A stretch of 64,000 bases of DNA from positions 255,501 through 319,500 of the forward strand of contig NC_087248.1 in the NCBI RefSeq assembly GCF_037042905.1. The letters are read 5' to 3'. The position numbers and the translations under genes were made by a program. This document shows positions 43,542-55,112 of the stretch, piece after piece. Source of the DNA: Lytechinus pictus (lineage: Eukaryota; Echinodermata; Echinoidea; Temnopleuroida; Toxopneustidae). The notes beneath the pieces are model-generated. The model was not told the DNA's origin and ran no database searches. It was given only the letters and a program-made list of their open reading frames with translations. Positions within the stretch are counted from its first letter, which is position 1. Each line of letters opens with the position of its first letter.

Positions 43542-46500
43542 TCATGGCATGTAAACTGTTAATGAATCAATGATTGGTTGTCTACACATAGGGCACTCAG
43601 TAACCCTAGCTGCACACTCACTACATGTAGCAAGATGTTTACATGGTAGAAATACCGTACTGAGTTCATTATCCAAACAGATCTTGCAAAGCTGCTTATC
43701 AAGAACACTCGACTCAGAACTGGATACAGCTACAGATAAAGAAATGCAAAAAGGAATCATAAAAAGGTAAGTTATCTATTAAGACGATTAAATTTGATAT
43801 AACTGTGATAACACTGATGAGATTCAGAGAACAGTAATAATGAGTTGCAACCAAACCAACTTCAAAAATCAATCACAACTGGATTTTCAACCAATTGAAA
43901 CTCAAGCTGAGGACTTACGCTTGATAAAAATTAATTTTAACCCTTACCAAACCGGGCATTTTTTGTGTTATATGACTGGGGCTGAATCAATCAAATGTTG
44001 AGGGAGGGGGTGATTCAACCCCCGTCCCCCCCGGCGGTATTAGGGTTAAACCCATCTAGGTTTATATTATCAACACTACAAAGCACAATCTCTAAATCAA
44101 ATCTTTCTGTAATTAACAATGTGAAAAGAATACAAAATTCTCTGATTCCAGCATCGTTCAACCAGGCTCCCACTAGCCAATAATACAGGCAAAGAAAAAC
44201 AGATTTAAGTATAAAGCCTATAACAATCCCAACTGATCTTGATCGACCTTTTCAATCTCGGCATAGACAGAAAGCTGTCACCGTCATAATCCTCCATACA
44301 GCAAAGGGATCGCATTGCATTGTCAGCATAGCGATGCATGAACGATTAAACATCATAATTCAGTAAATAATTTGAATGGACATTGCTGGCTTTCCATAGT
44401 TGTAATTGATAAGGTTATTCACAACTCTTTTTGAGATGGGCCTAATATAAATACATACATGTTTGAGGTTTCAGGCTCCCAATAGGAGTAACCGGTGCAA
44501 CAGTTTTAGGAGATTGGTTTCTTCCCTGAGAAAGGAAGGGATGTGAAATACAAAGGGAAGTACCAGATAAAATACTTACAAGTTTGTGGTTTCAGGCTCC
44601 CAATATGAGTGACTGGTGCAACAGTTTTAAGAGATTGGTTTCTTCTTGGAGCCGGCTCATCATCATCATGGATGCTCAATCCGGCAAGCTTCAATGCCTA
44701 CAAATGAAAATGAGAATGACATTAAAATATCTGCTATAGTTGTTTTCACACAATAGGTAATGATTCTGACCTTTTCATAGGTCACATATGAATATGAAAT
44801 GAAAAAGAAAAACTTAAGAAACCTGGTATGTGTTTCATAAAGCTGTTCGTAAGTTAAGAGTGACTTTAAGAAAGACTGGTGATCCTTTCTTATGGTAATT
44901 CACCATTAATGTTCATTGTTATTAGGTTCACTAGTCGTTCTTAAAGTCGCTCTTAACTTACGAACAGCTTTATGAAACGGCCCCCTGCACAGTGCACGAA
45001 GGAATAATCGATTGTGATCATCATTCATTACATCAACTATTTGTGTGTGCTTGAATACTACATTATTATCATGATCATTGTATCTGTATCATCATGTACA
45101 TTGTGTGACATATCGTTGATTTTAAAAACTTTTCCTTTACAAAAAAAATTCATATGCACATTACAATATATCAGGAATCTGTAATATAACAATCACTACA
45201 TGCCATTGGACGATCAAAATCATTACTGCATCTCAATTAGATTTTCACTGCCAGGGAAACAATTTAATTCATCCCAAACCCTACTAGGACTCGTTATGAC
45301 CCTGGCCTATTTGAAAGCAAAGATTACCTGAATTTCGACAATGCTTGATGGCATTGCTGCGGCACTCTCCAGGTCCTTGGGTGGTTTCCTAAGATAATCT
45401 AGATCCTGACCTCCTACAGCCTTGCCTACAGATAGAGTAGGATCAATCCCTTGACCTTGTGCTTCCCAGATTGATTCAAGAAGATCATCAGCTGATGAGA
45501 ATTCTTTACCAGTCTTCTTGAAGTGTTTGGTTACGACATAGCGGATCAGATCAGTGTGGTAACCCATCTCAACAGCCATCTGAGCGGTAGGGCTCTCCAT
45601 GAAATTATCAATGGACGCTTGAGGGGCAAATCAAAAGATTCTCTTTTATCAAATATATTATGCACATTAATTGCAAAATTTAGAACATATATCGTCCCCT
45701 GTGTATCTGTAAATGCACTTCCATTGACACATTTAATTTCAAATATTACCGTAAAATGCGTCTATTCATTGTTTCCTATTCTCAATTGTCAGTTCCTTAA
45801 TTTATCACTATATGAACTTTTCTCTCTCTTTTCATTCTTTCACTGTGCCTTGTGGATGTGGGGGCCGTTTCATAAAGCTGTGTGTAAGTTAAGAGTGACT
45901 TTAACAACGACTGGTGATCCTTTCTTGTAGTAAATGATATTCACCATTAAATGTTCATTGGTGATTATTTAGTGAGTACATGCATGTAAAGTTCAGTGAC
46001 TCATTCTTATAGTTGCTCTTTACGAAAAGCTTTACGAAACCTCCGCCTGGCACGTTACAAATCCCATCTATTATCATTATTACATATCGTACTGGGGCCC
46101 TGTAACATATCACCTACATGTACAATAAAATTACAATTGAGCATAATTGTAAGTCTATATAATAACCCATATATAAGACATTACATTCAATTATACAGTA
46201 TCAATCATATTTCTTTTCTTAAAATAAACCCACAGAACTTGATAGTGAAAGAGTGGGTAAAACTACGTGTACAGCAAAGCAAATGGAATTGCATAGTCTT
46301 TGTAAATTAATTACATGTAGATGTTAAATTCAGAAAAAAAGTAGCATGGAATAGGTTAAAAAGATGGTGAACTGTGACATTGCATAAAGCTTGATCACTG
46401 ATCTCAAAATTATGATACTGTTGACTTTTGCTAATCAATGCAAGATACAGTAAATCTTATTTAATCTCATGAAAATATAAGTCAGCAGGAAATCATACCA

Positions 46501-49500
46501 CAAAGATAATCTGTGAATAGAAATGAGGGTTTTTGTTGAAATGCGATGGATTTTATTAATATCACCATTCCCCAATAATATACATGTACTTCTAAAGAAG
46601 TTATGAACATAAAGATCTTACAAATAAAATGATGCAAACACAATCAGAGCCCTAAAAACTTGCTTTAATACAGATCCAATTTGAAATTGTTATGAATTAA
46701 TCCATTCCTTCCTTTTTTTATAATGATCATGCTATCAGGAGTGTTCCACTTCCTCTGCTATAATTAATACAGATAATATGACAGTCCATTTATTCACCTG
46801 TGGGCTAGCCAGAATTATAGGACTATCTGTATAAGAAGCTGTTCTGTCTCATATGCTATATACAGGCCATAATTATTATATGGGCAGGCGGCATCCATTG
46901 AATAGTTTAACTTTGCTTTATGCTCAGAGCGAGAAAAATGGGCACACTTGGACTACTTATTTTGTTCTAGCAAGTGACTGAGTGTTAAGTCAAGCATAAA
47001 CTATTGTTCAAGAATGCCTCCTGAGTGTGTAATTATTTTACGCAAGGAGGCATTACTTACAAGCAGTATTACTCATCTCATCTGCAAGCTTTGATTTCAA
47101 ATCAGATGGTTCTGCTTCCTCAAGCTTCTTTGTCTTCTGTCTGAAGTTGAATTCAGCTGCAGCTTCTGGTTCCCTGTGCCTGGATTCATACTCCCTCAAA
47201 GCTGCTTCTTTCTCTTCCTCAATGGTCATCTCTTTGTTTGACCAGTTCAAGGGTGGAGAGGGTAGAGGTTGTCTTTCTTGGTATGAAGTGTGGAAGCTGT
47301 GTGGTGGTTGGACCTGAGAGTATGGCTCTTCTCTTCCAATAGGAGGATCACTGAACGATAGAGGCTGTAAGATACGAGCAAGAAAAATACAATACATGTA
47401 CATTGTCACTTTATAGAGCTCTTTGTGACTTTGATTCTCTTCCAATGGAGTCTATTTACTTTGTATATATAGCACTATATAAATGTAGACCTACAAAAGA
47501 TGAGATTAAAATTATATTTTTTTTCATACCATGAAGATTTTTTTTTTACAACTTCATAGGTGGTTCTGGGATTGATTCATTGAAACTCATATGTGAGCCA
47601 TACACTGTACATGTATGTAAGAATACCCAACAGGATGTATCATCCTTCTTAGAAGAAATAATATTTTTCTCCTCTGAATGAAACTACATGTAAAAATTGA
47701 TTCATGAGAAGGGATTACCCTGTAGAAGAACAAAGAGTAAAAGTGTAGTTTGGGATGAACATCAGTTTCCACCTGGGCCCTGTCTAAGAGTTACAATTGA
47801 TCCAATCAACCCGGACTATGGAAAGCCAGCAACATCAACATAAAAAAATGCATGTTTTGTTCAAAATATTTGTTTAGATATGATGTACATGATGATGTAC
47901 AACCATGTACATTTATACATTCATAGTTCTCTTGAAAACTCAGTGTCCTTCTCTTTGTTTACAAAGATTTTTGTGCAAATTTCATGAAAGAAAATTATGA
48001 AGTTGATGGATTTGAATATACCTGAAATTAATCTGATCAATCTCAACTGTACGGAAATCCATCCATATCATTTTTTTTACTCCTTAGTATATAAAAGAGA
48101 ATCGCACTGAATCTTCAAGAGAATGATGAATATACATGTAAATCATACCAGTACCTATAAATAACTTGGACAAAATTGGCATTTTAGGTAGATGTTGCTA
48201 GCCATCCACAGTTTTAATTGAACGGATCAATTGTAACTCTTTGTAAGATGGGGCCCAAGTTAACACATACATGTACAGTACAGCATTAGGAGAGCAATTC
48301 TTAACGTCATAAAGATACATGTAACTTTAAAAGGCATCAATTATTACACACAATGTGACATGCTACAGGTACATGTAATATTTCCCTCTTTCAAATAATT
48401 TTTATAATTTTGTTTCAATTTCTTGTTTCTATCGCAAGGGGTGATCATAATCAATGGATTTATTTCACAGCAGGCACCCAAAGACATACCTTAACATAAT
48501 AATGATGATCTGTCTCAGCGTAATCCGGCTCATTCTTGACTTGGGTTGTAGTTTTATTTCCCTACAAGAATTCCAAAAAGTCCCCAGTTACATGTAGAAA
48601 GAGGAACTTGAACGCTATCTACATTTGTTTACAATTTTCTGAAATACGGTAATGAAGGAAACTAAAGAGGGAAATAGTACCTGTAACATGCTGGTTCTGG
48701 AAACATGAATTGAAAGTATCTCATTAAAGTACAGCAGCTCGTTTCTACCATAACCATGTACATTGTAAAACAAACACTCCACAGCCCGAGATATTTTTGC
48801 ACATTGAGATAAATTTGTTTGTGAGTGAAGAGACTATTAAAACCAACTATCTCTAAAATTAGTTTTGTCATCAAGTTGCTATTTTACAGTAGTTCTCATG
48901 TACATGTAAAACTACAAGGAAACAAGTGGAATGCCTCTGGCCGTCTCACCTGCATCACGCGATTCAATATAGCAGCAGTGCTGATTTTGAAAACTACTAT
49001 AACTCGCACAAGATGTTCAGTGATACTTGGTTACTCTTATTTCCACGTTTTATGAACTAGACCAATACACTTATAGAGATATGATGGCAATTCAACAAAT
49101 ACCCCCAACGTGGCCAAAGTTCTTTGACCTTACATGACCTTTGACCTTGATCATGTGACCTGAAACTCGCACAGGATGTTCAGTGATACTTGATTACTAT
49201 TATGTCCAAGTTTTATGAACTAGACCAACACACTTTCAAATTTATGGCTGTAATTCAACAAATACCCCAATTTGGCCAAAGTTCATTGACCCTAAATGAC
49301 CTTTGACCTTGATCATGTGACCTGAAACTTGCACAGGATGTTTAGTAATACTTGATTACTATTATGTCCTAGTTTCATGAATCAGATCCATAAACTTTCA
49401 AAGTTATGATGGTAATTCAACAGATACCCCCAATTCGGCCAAAGTTCATTGACCCTAAATGACCTTTGACCTTGGTCATGTGATGTGAAACTCATGCAGG

Positions 49501-52500
49501 ATGTTCAGTGATACTTGATTAACCTTATGTATAAGTTTCATGAACTAGGTCCATATATTTTCTAAGTTATGATGACATTTCAAAAACTTAACCTTAGGTT
49601 AAGATTTTGATGTTGATTCCCCCAACATGGTCTAAGTTCATTGACCCTAAATGACCTTTGACCTTGGTCATGTGACATGAAACTCAGGCAGGATGTTCAG
49701 TAATACTTGATTAACCTTATGGCCAAGTTTCATGAACTAGGTCCATATACTTTCTAAGTTATGCTGTCATTTCAAAAACTTAACCTCAGGTTAAGATTTG
49801 GTGTTGACGCCGCCGCCGCCGCCGTCGGAAAAGCGGCGCCTATAGTCTCACTCTGCTATGCAGGTGAGACAAAAACTGGTTCAATCAGTGAAAACACATG
49901 TACAGCTATGTAGTCATGGCAATTAAATTAAAATTATTGGAGAATGAATAAAAAAACCCAGTTTATTTTGACCCTTTTTATTGAAATCTGGCAGATCTCT
50001 AATGACTACCCAAAATGAAAACCGCATGCATCCCTATCATATTCCCCCTGATTATGAAAAAACATTCTTCATAAAATCATGAAGAATGTTTTGTCATAAT
50101 CAAGAGGAATATAATCAAATGAACAGTACAGCAGAGTGTAGTACACGTATGTGTTCTGACAAGGTTTTAATATTGGCCCATTAAAAACAAAACAAACAAA
50201 AATTATTATGCATTGAGCATTATGAGAAAAAAAAACTCCTTCAAATATTAAAGTGACCACTCACTGAGCTGATAGGTGGAGGGTTGACCTGCTGCACGTG
50301 AGTAATAAAAGCCTGCCCTCGTTGTTGAATAAGCCATTCACATCTTGGAAACCATTTGGCATGTTCCGTCCATGGTTCATCTGTAGGTTCCCAGTTCTTA
50401 AGTCCTCCATCGCAATAGAAGCATTTACACTCATCAACTAATCCTAAATCATAAATAAAATCCTATAAAATGAAGAACTTTGTAAACACACCCCTCATAC
50501 AATACTGTACCTCAAATTCCATCTACAGGCTTTGCACAAACCTGTTTGCCATTTACAATGGTTTACAAAGAGCTTATCTTGAATATACATGTACATGTAA
50601 GTACTGAAATAACCAAACAACTTTAATTCAAGCAATGAATATAAAAATACATGTGTAACTACACATGTATCTAGTGACAATAGTACCCAAGCACTTTCAC
50701 CCTTCAAACCTTCTAAATGTTTTTTTTTCCCCAATTAATGCAATTTTTCAAATTGACCAGCAATTAGGTTGTACTTGATGGAAGGAAATCTTGGGAAAAT
50801 AGATGATAATACGTCAGAAAACCAGACAGTGCATGTGTGAAAAACTTAAATTCTCAGTTTCATATTCAACACGGAAGCTTTAATAGTACTTATTGAATAA
50901 TTGCTTGGACTACCCACACAAGACAGGATCCTCCTTGTTGCACTTTCAAAAAGGGAATTTCTATAGTAAAAATTTTCACACACTGCATTTGGAATATGTA
51001 TGAACAATATTCAAAATGAAACTCTATTGGATGTACATGTAGGCTGTACAGTACATGTTTGTGGTCTGATATAAACGTAATTATCCATTTTAGCCTTCGA
51101 ATCAAATAAAATCCATATATATAATTGTTCAAAATTAAAATCAGATTGAAAAATAGATATCATCCAAAAATTAATTTTGCCCAATTGATACCAAACTGAG
51201 TGAACACACCAGGTGGGTATTTTTCAAGGCCTTTCATGATATATATATATCAAAGTTATTGTACAGAGCTACATGTACAGTACTTTAAGAACTGACCAGT
51301 GTTCCATTCTTGTGCTAAATGGTATAACAAAATATTCATTGTCAATTTTTAATAGCACGAAGAGGCCGTTCTCATTACGCTTTCTAAAACTAGTTTACTG
51401 GAAACCGATTCAGGAAACCACTTTGGAAGATCGCTTTGCTAGCGTTCCCACTTCATCACACGAAAGTGGTTTTCAAAATCACTTCACGTAAAGCGCTCTT
51501 GTTGCTGTGGAAACGCTCTCAGTGGGGTGACACAGTTTCGCGCAAAATTCGAAACCGCAGCATAGGCATTCTACACCTGTCGTGTGGAGTAGCGCGCTCA
51601 AAATGTGCGAAGATCGCTTCCCGAAGAACGGTTGTGTCGTCACTTACGCTAAAAACAGTTTAACGAGGCAAAGCGATCTTGAAAACTACATCGCGAGGTG
51701 GTTTTCCAAACTGGTTTGGAAGATCGCTTCCAAGACCGCTTCGACCGTTCTCACTACGCGATAAACTAGTTTCCACTAAACTAGTTTCCAGTAAACTAGT
51801 TTTAGGAACGTAGTGAGAACAGCCTCTAAGAAAGGTTCACCAGTCATTCTTTAAAGTCACTCTTAACTTAAGAATTGTGTTATGAAACATCCCCTTGTTA
51901 AATCCCTGAATGACTATTCTTTATAAAACAGAGACCAAATGGGGAAAGTTTCATGAAAGGATTATCCAACATTTTATCCAACAAGTCTTGTTTTAATATC
52001 AGACAGTTACCATAGTAACAGTGCTTCTAAACCAATCAAAATCAAGGAATATTATCAGATCTGACAACTTGTCGGATGGGAAATATTAAAGGACAAGTCC
52101 ACCCCAACAAACAGTTGATTTGAATAAAAAGAGAAATATCCAACAAACAAAACACAGAAAATTTCATCAAAATCGGATGTAAAATAAGAAAGTTATGACA
52201 TTCTAAAGTTTCATTTAATTTCACATAATACATGTAGTTATATTAAAGCACATCCTGGTCGGTATGCAAATGAGGAGACTGATGACGTCATCCACTCACT
52301 ATTTCTTTTGTGTTTTATTATGTGAAATACGAAATATTCTAATTTTCTCCCCATTGTCAAGTGAAAAAAAGATTAATTCCTCCCTGAACGTGTGGAATTA
52401 GCACTGTTTATAAATATTATATGGTTCAGTCAAGTTGGTCCTTGTTGTCAAATCTGTAAAAAAATGAAATATTGTATTTTCCAACAATAAAAAACAAAAG

Positions 52501-54247
52501 AAATAGTGAGTGAGGGACATCTTCTTCTTCTTCCTCCGTTAGCTTCGGAGATCAGCAGATAGATCCTGCACAAATAGTATATGTAGACATCATCGACTGT
52601 CTCATTTGCATGTCACTTAGTTGTGCATATCACTGTTTTGTGAAAAATAAATGAAACTTTAAAATGTTATAACTTTCTTATTTTACATCCGATTTAAATG
52701 AAATTTTCAGCGTTATGCTAGTTTGATTTTTCTCTAATTTATTCAAATCTACATTTTTCTGGGGTGGACTTGACCTTTAAGAAAACCCTACCCAGGGCTT
52801 GTCTGAAAAATGAACATGACTGATCCAATCGATCTAGAGTTCTAAACTTATGGAAAGCCAGCATCATTATTTTGTAAACAAATCTACAGGAAAATATTTA
52901 TAATGGTGTCCAAGGGACATAAATCCTAGATGAGTTTGTTGGGCTCTCGTCTTTCCATGGTTAATAAGATCAAGTGCAAACATTAGTAAATGGGCCTGGA
53001 GATTCAGAGTGATTCTTACCTGAGTAATAGAACCCAGCCTTGGCAAGAACACGCGGAGTCACATGATGATAGCCAAGCTTTCCCGGCCAATTCCTAAAGG
53101 TTCCTAACCTTGCATCTTCCTGCACAAAATTAGGATGTTTGCAATTATTCAATGGTCCCATAGACGCCCTCAGGTTCCTCTGCTGCTGCAGAAATTGACC
53201 AGCTCTTAACTGATCTGGACTGGGTCCAGGCGTTGAGTAACTTCGGATTGGCGGCGCCATACCCACATGCATCACTGGTGGAGTTGAAATAGGTAAATTC
53301 CCTACATCCAAACCTTGCACAAAAGGGCAGTTTGGGAAATGTGTTTTGTGTTCTACTGCGGGTACATCACATGGTTTCCATCTACTTATTTGACCAAAAC
53401 AAGCAAAACATTGAACAGAATCGTCCTGCCCAACATAGTAAAATCCAGCCTTGGCTAAATCTCTTGGCTCTATGGGACTCGTCCTAGGCCAATTTTTAAA
53501 TGACTGCAAACGAACATGTTCCTGGTTGTATTTTCCAAACAATGTAGCTGATGATTCTTCCTCCTCTTCCATTTGTTCACTCATTGCTGAAAAACTACTG
53601 CCTGCAGAATTAGGCCTTACTAAATCTTTCTTCATTTCACTAGGGTCACTTCTTTCTAACATTGCTTCTTTTTCCTTTGCTCGTCTTTCAATATCTCTTT
53701 GTGACTGTTCAATCTTACTGCTCAGTTTCCTTTCTAACTCCGGTCTCTCATTCAACTCCAACAGCGATATGTTGCTAGTAGTCCTTCCATTTACAAATTC
53801 ACAATCCGGAAAGTGTTTTTTATGTTCCCCCATAGCTGTGTCCCCATATTCCCATCCTTCTACTTCACCTCCACAAAAGAAGCATTTCACTACATCCCTC
53901 AAACCAGTAAAGTAAAACCCTGCCCTTGCAAGATGTGAATAATTCACTGGAGAGTTTTCTGGCCAGTTCTGAAACGTTGCCAGCCTATTGACTTCTTTGT
54001 TCATTCCACTTCTAGAGCCTCTACTTCCCAATTTGTCTATGCAAATCCTTCCGTCCGGAAGAGTCCTAGGTTCACTAGAATGCATAGACGCAGGTCCGTG
54101 ACAGTCAGCTTCATCATAAAACTTTTTATGAAGTTCCATGATTTCCACACCCTCTTTCATGGTGTATAAATCAGATTTAATTTCACAGAGGATAGACTTC
54201 AATGACTGTCTCTGGCCATTAAACTGTAGACACACAGCAGCTGACAT
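43542..54247 (-). CDS. Inhibitor of apoptosis protein: three BIR, UBA and C-terminal RING
   Basis: Exons, in transcript order, are 54247-53020, 50443-50265, 48561-48490, 47364-47061, 45617-45328, 44697-44580 and 43729-43542. Together they give 2379 nt, 792 residues. The start ATG at 54247 has an in-frame TAG 12 bases upstream. BIR1 is 88-152 (C122, C125, H142, C149). BIR2 is 246-310 (C280, C283, H300, C307). BIR3 is about 380-450, split by intron 1, with C417, C420, H437, C444 and a [12 protein letters not shown]...HAKW groove like those that bind IAP-binding motifs. A charged linker follows, then UBA (MAVEMGY...LLESIWE) and RING (CKIC...[11 protein letters not shown]...CPMC). The family ubiquitinates targets and restrains caspases and signalling in the cytosol. 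No CARD is seen between UBA and RING, so the order resembles XIAP or BIRC2/3 without CARD. The linkers are unusually long. Confidence 0.95.
44459..44525 (-). CDS. Duplicated alternative exon of the IAP gene
   Basis: This is a 67-nt copy of the 3' part of the neighbouring exon (44697-44580), with its own acceptor (CTTTCTCAG) and donor (CAAACAT|GTATGT). It encodes [22 protein letters not shown] versus [21 protein letters not shown] in the neighbour. Both exons enter in phase 0 and leave in phase 1, so either alone joins the RING exon in frame (792 or 775 residues). Using both shifts the frame and meets a stop within seven codons. It is therefore a candidate mutually exclusive exon, located in the UBA-RING linker. 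Confidence 0.7.
44830..44984. mobile_element. MITE family D copy 2 in IAP intron
   Basis: GTGTTTCATAAAGCTGTTCG at the left and CGAACAGCTTTATGAAAC at the right, almost perfectly inverted along the whole 155 bp (TTAAGAGTGACTTTAAG and inverse). This is the best-preserved copy. Confidence 0.88.
45862..46040. mobile_element. MITE family D copy 3 in IAP intron
   Basis: GGCCGTTTCATAAAGCTG at the left, a degraded right end AAAAGCTTTACGAAAC. The shared core is AACGACTGGTGATCCTTTC. Confidence 0.75.
46041..47060. other. IAP intron, nothing recognised
   Basis: AT-rich intronic sequence between the 304-nt and UBA exons. No repeat family or exon was recognised. Confidence 0.5.
47775..48256. mobile_element. 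MITE family F in IAP intron
   Basis: GGGCCCTGTCTAAGAGTTAC at the left and TAACTCTTTGTAAGATGGGGC at the right (inverted), with GGAAAGCCAGCAACATC and GATGTTGCTAGCCATCC mirrored inside. Confidence 0.7.
48923..49873 (-). mobile_element. Foldback/satellite element with DR1 arrays, copy 2, in IAP intron
   Basis: Reverse orientation of 33898-35030. It opens AACAAGTGGAATGCCTCTGG and closes GGCGCCTATAGTCTCACTCTG. About five units contain TGACCTTTGACCT (for example 49135-49147) next to CATGTGACCTGAAACT. The GC-rich head has a GCC trinucleotide run (about 49809-49823). Confidence 0.88.
50444..51214. other. IAP intron 1 portion with nothing recognised
   Basis: AT-rich, with ACATGTA-rich phrases. The ORFs in it have no splice support and no family resemblance. 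Confidence 0.45.
51215..51893. mobile_element. MITE family D copy 4, split by a nested MITE
   Basis: The family D core is present on the left (CTTTAAGAACTGACCAGTG, 51283) and right (AGTCACTCTTAACTTAAG, then TTATGAAAC). 51361-51827 lies between them and belongs to a different family, so this copy predates that insertion. Confidence 0.65.
51361..51827. mobile_element. Nested MITE family E with GTTCTCATTACG ends
   Basis: AGAGGCCGTTCTCATTACG at the left and CGTAGTGAGAACAGCCTCT at the right are inverted, followed on each side by AAAACTAGTTTACTGGAAAC. CTAGTTTCC is repeated at the right. The interior is GC-richer than the host intron, with GATCGCTT repeated in both senses. Target duplication is unclear. 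Confidence 0.8.
51944..52085. mobile_element. MITE family G copy 3
   Basis: TTATCCAACAAGTCTTG and TCAGATCTGACAACTTGTCGG flank an internal GTTACCATAGTAAC. It abuts the TTAA MITE that follows. Confidence 0.65.
52086..52780. mobile_element. TTAA MITE, family C copy 2, with a small insertion
   Basis: TTAAAGGACAAGTCCACCCC and GGGGTGGACTTGACCTTTAA termini with TTAA flanks. Relative to copies 1 and 3, about 75 extra bases at roughly 52519-52590 (TTCTTCTTCCTCCGTTAGC...) interrupt the right half. Confidence 0.82.
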
Positions 54248-55112
54248 GTTCCAATGCTATGTGTATGTTCATATCTACATGTAATGATCCACTTCTTAAT
54301 TTAAGAAACACCCAAGATAAGATACCGATGGATGTTGAGATGTGATCCTGAAATTTCTAGAGTCTCCAGACAATTGACTATGAACATTTATTGTTTTCTA
54401 ATAAAGAACTTGAATAAAATTTGTGTTCTACAGTAAGATGATGAACTGGCTGTTTCTTTTCACTGACTAAATTTGCGATTATTATTATTGTTACCTTTGG
54501 TTGCTTAAATGTTGTTCTGGCAATACTGTATCTGATCATCTACAACTGGAAGTGTCATTTGGCTCTGAATCCTGGGTGGAATAAAAAACACAGAGAAAAG
54601 GGAGTCATGAAACTGAATACAACTTACTTTCTGTGATAGAAGTGTTATCTCAAACTGCATACTGCATTCACCTTTATGAGAGGGAAATCTCAAGGTCTTG
54701 TCTTTTAAAAGTCACTCATAACTCTCTGAACAATACTGAAACAGAATATAAAAACATTCTTGAGTAAAATTGAATGAAAGTGACAGTGAAACTTTATTAA
54801 CCCTTGTAATTTGCACAACTCCCACTGATGTTTTCCCGTGGTATTCATTTTTTACAGCCTAAAAGGAAATATCTTCTTCCTGGAACCTAATCCTGTTTCG
54901 TATACCGGTAGTTCTACAGAAGAGAAAGTTAACGTCATCAGATGTTTTTGGTCAACATTAAAATTTACCTTGTTAGGCAACATGGTGATATCTTCAGCAT
55001 GGAGGGCCATGCGTTTTGAGTTGGGCCCATTTCCGTTACTTGTACTAGGAGTGGGCTATTAATGGGTGATTTTTGTTTCTACTGTGGGAACAATTTTTGT
55101 GTGTTCCTTTTA
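54248..55112. other. Upstream region of the IAP gene
   Basis: A 5'UTR or promoter is expected here, but no TATA box, CpG island or clear first exon is visible. An in-frame stop just before the ATG shows the coding start is inside this exon. Confidence 0.4.

Noticed and set aside
53451..53915. 154-codon plus-strand ORF
   Set aside because: It lies antisense to the BIR-encoding exon of the IAP gene, whose zinc ligands and frame are unmistakable on the minus strand.
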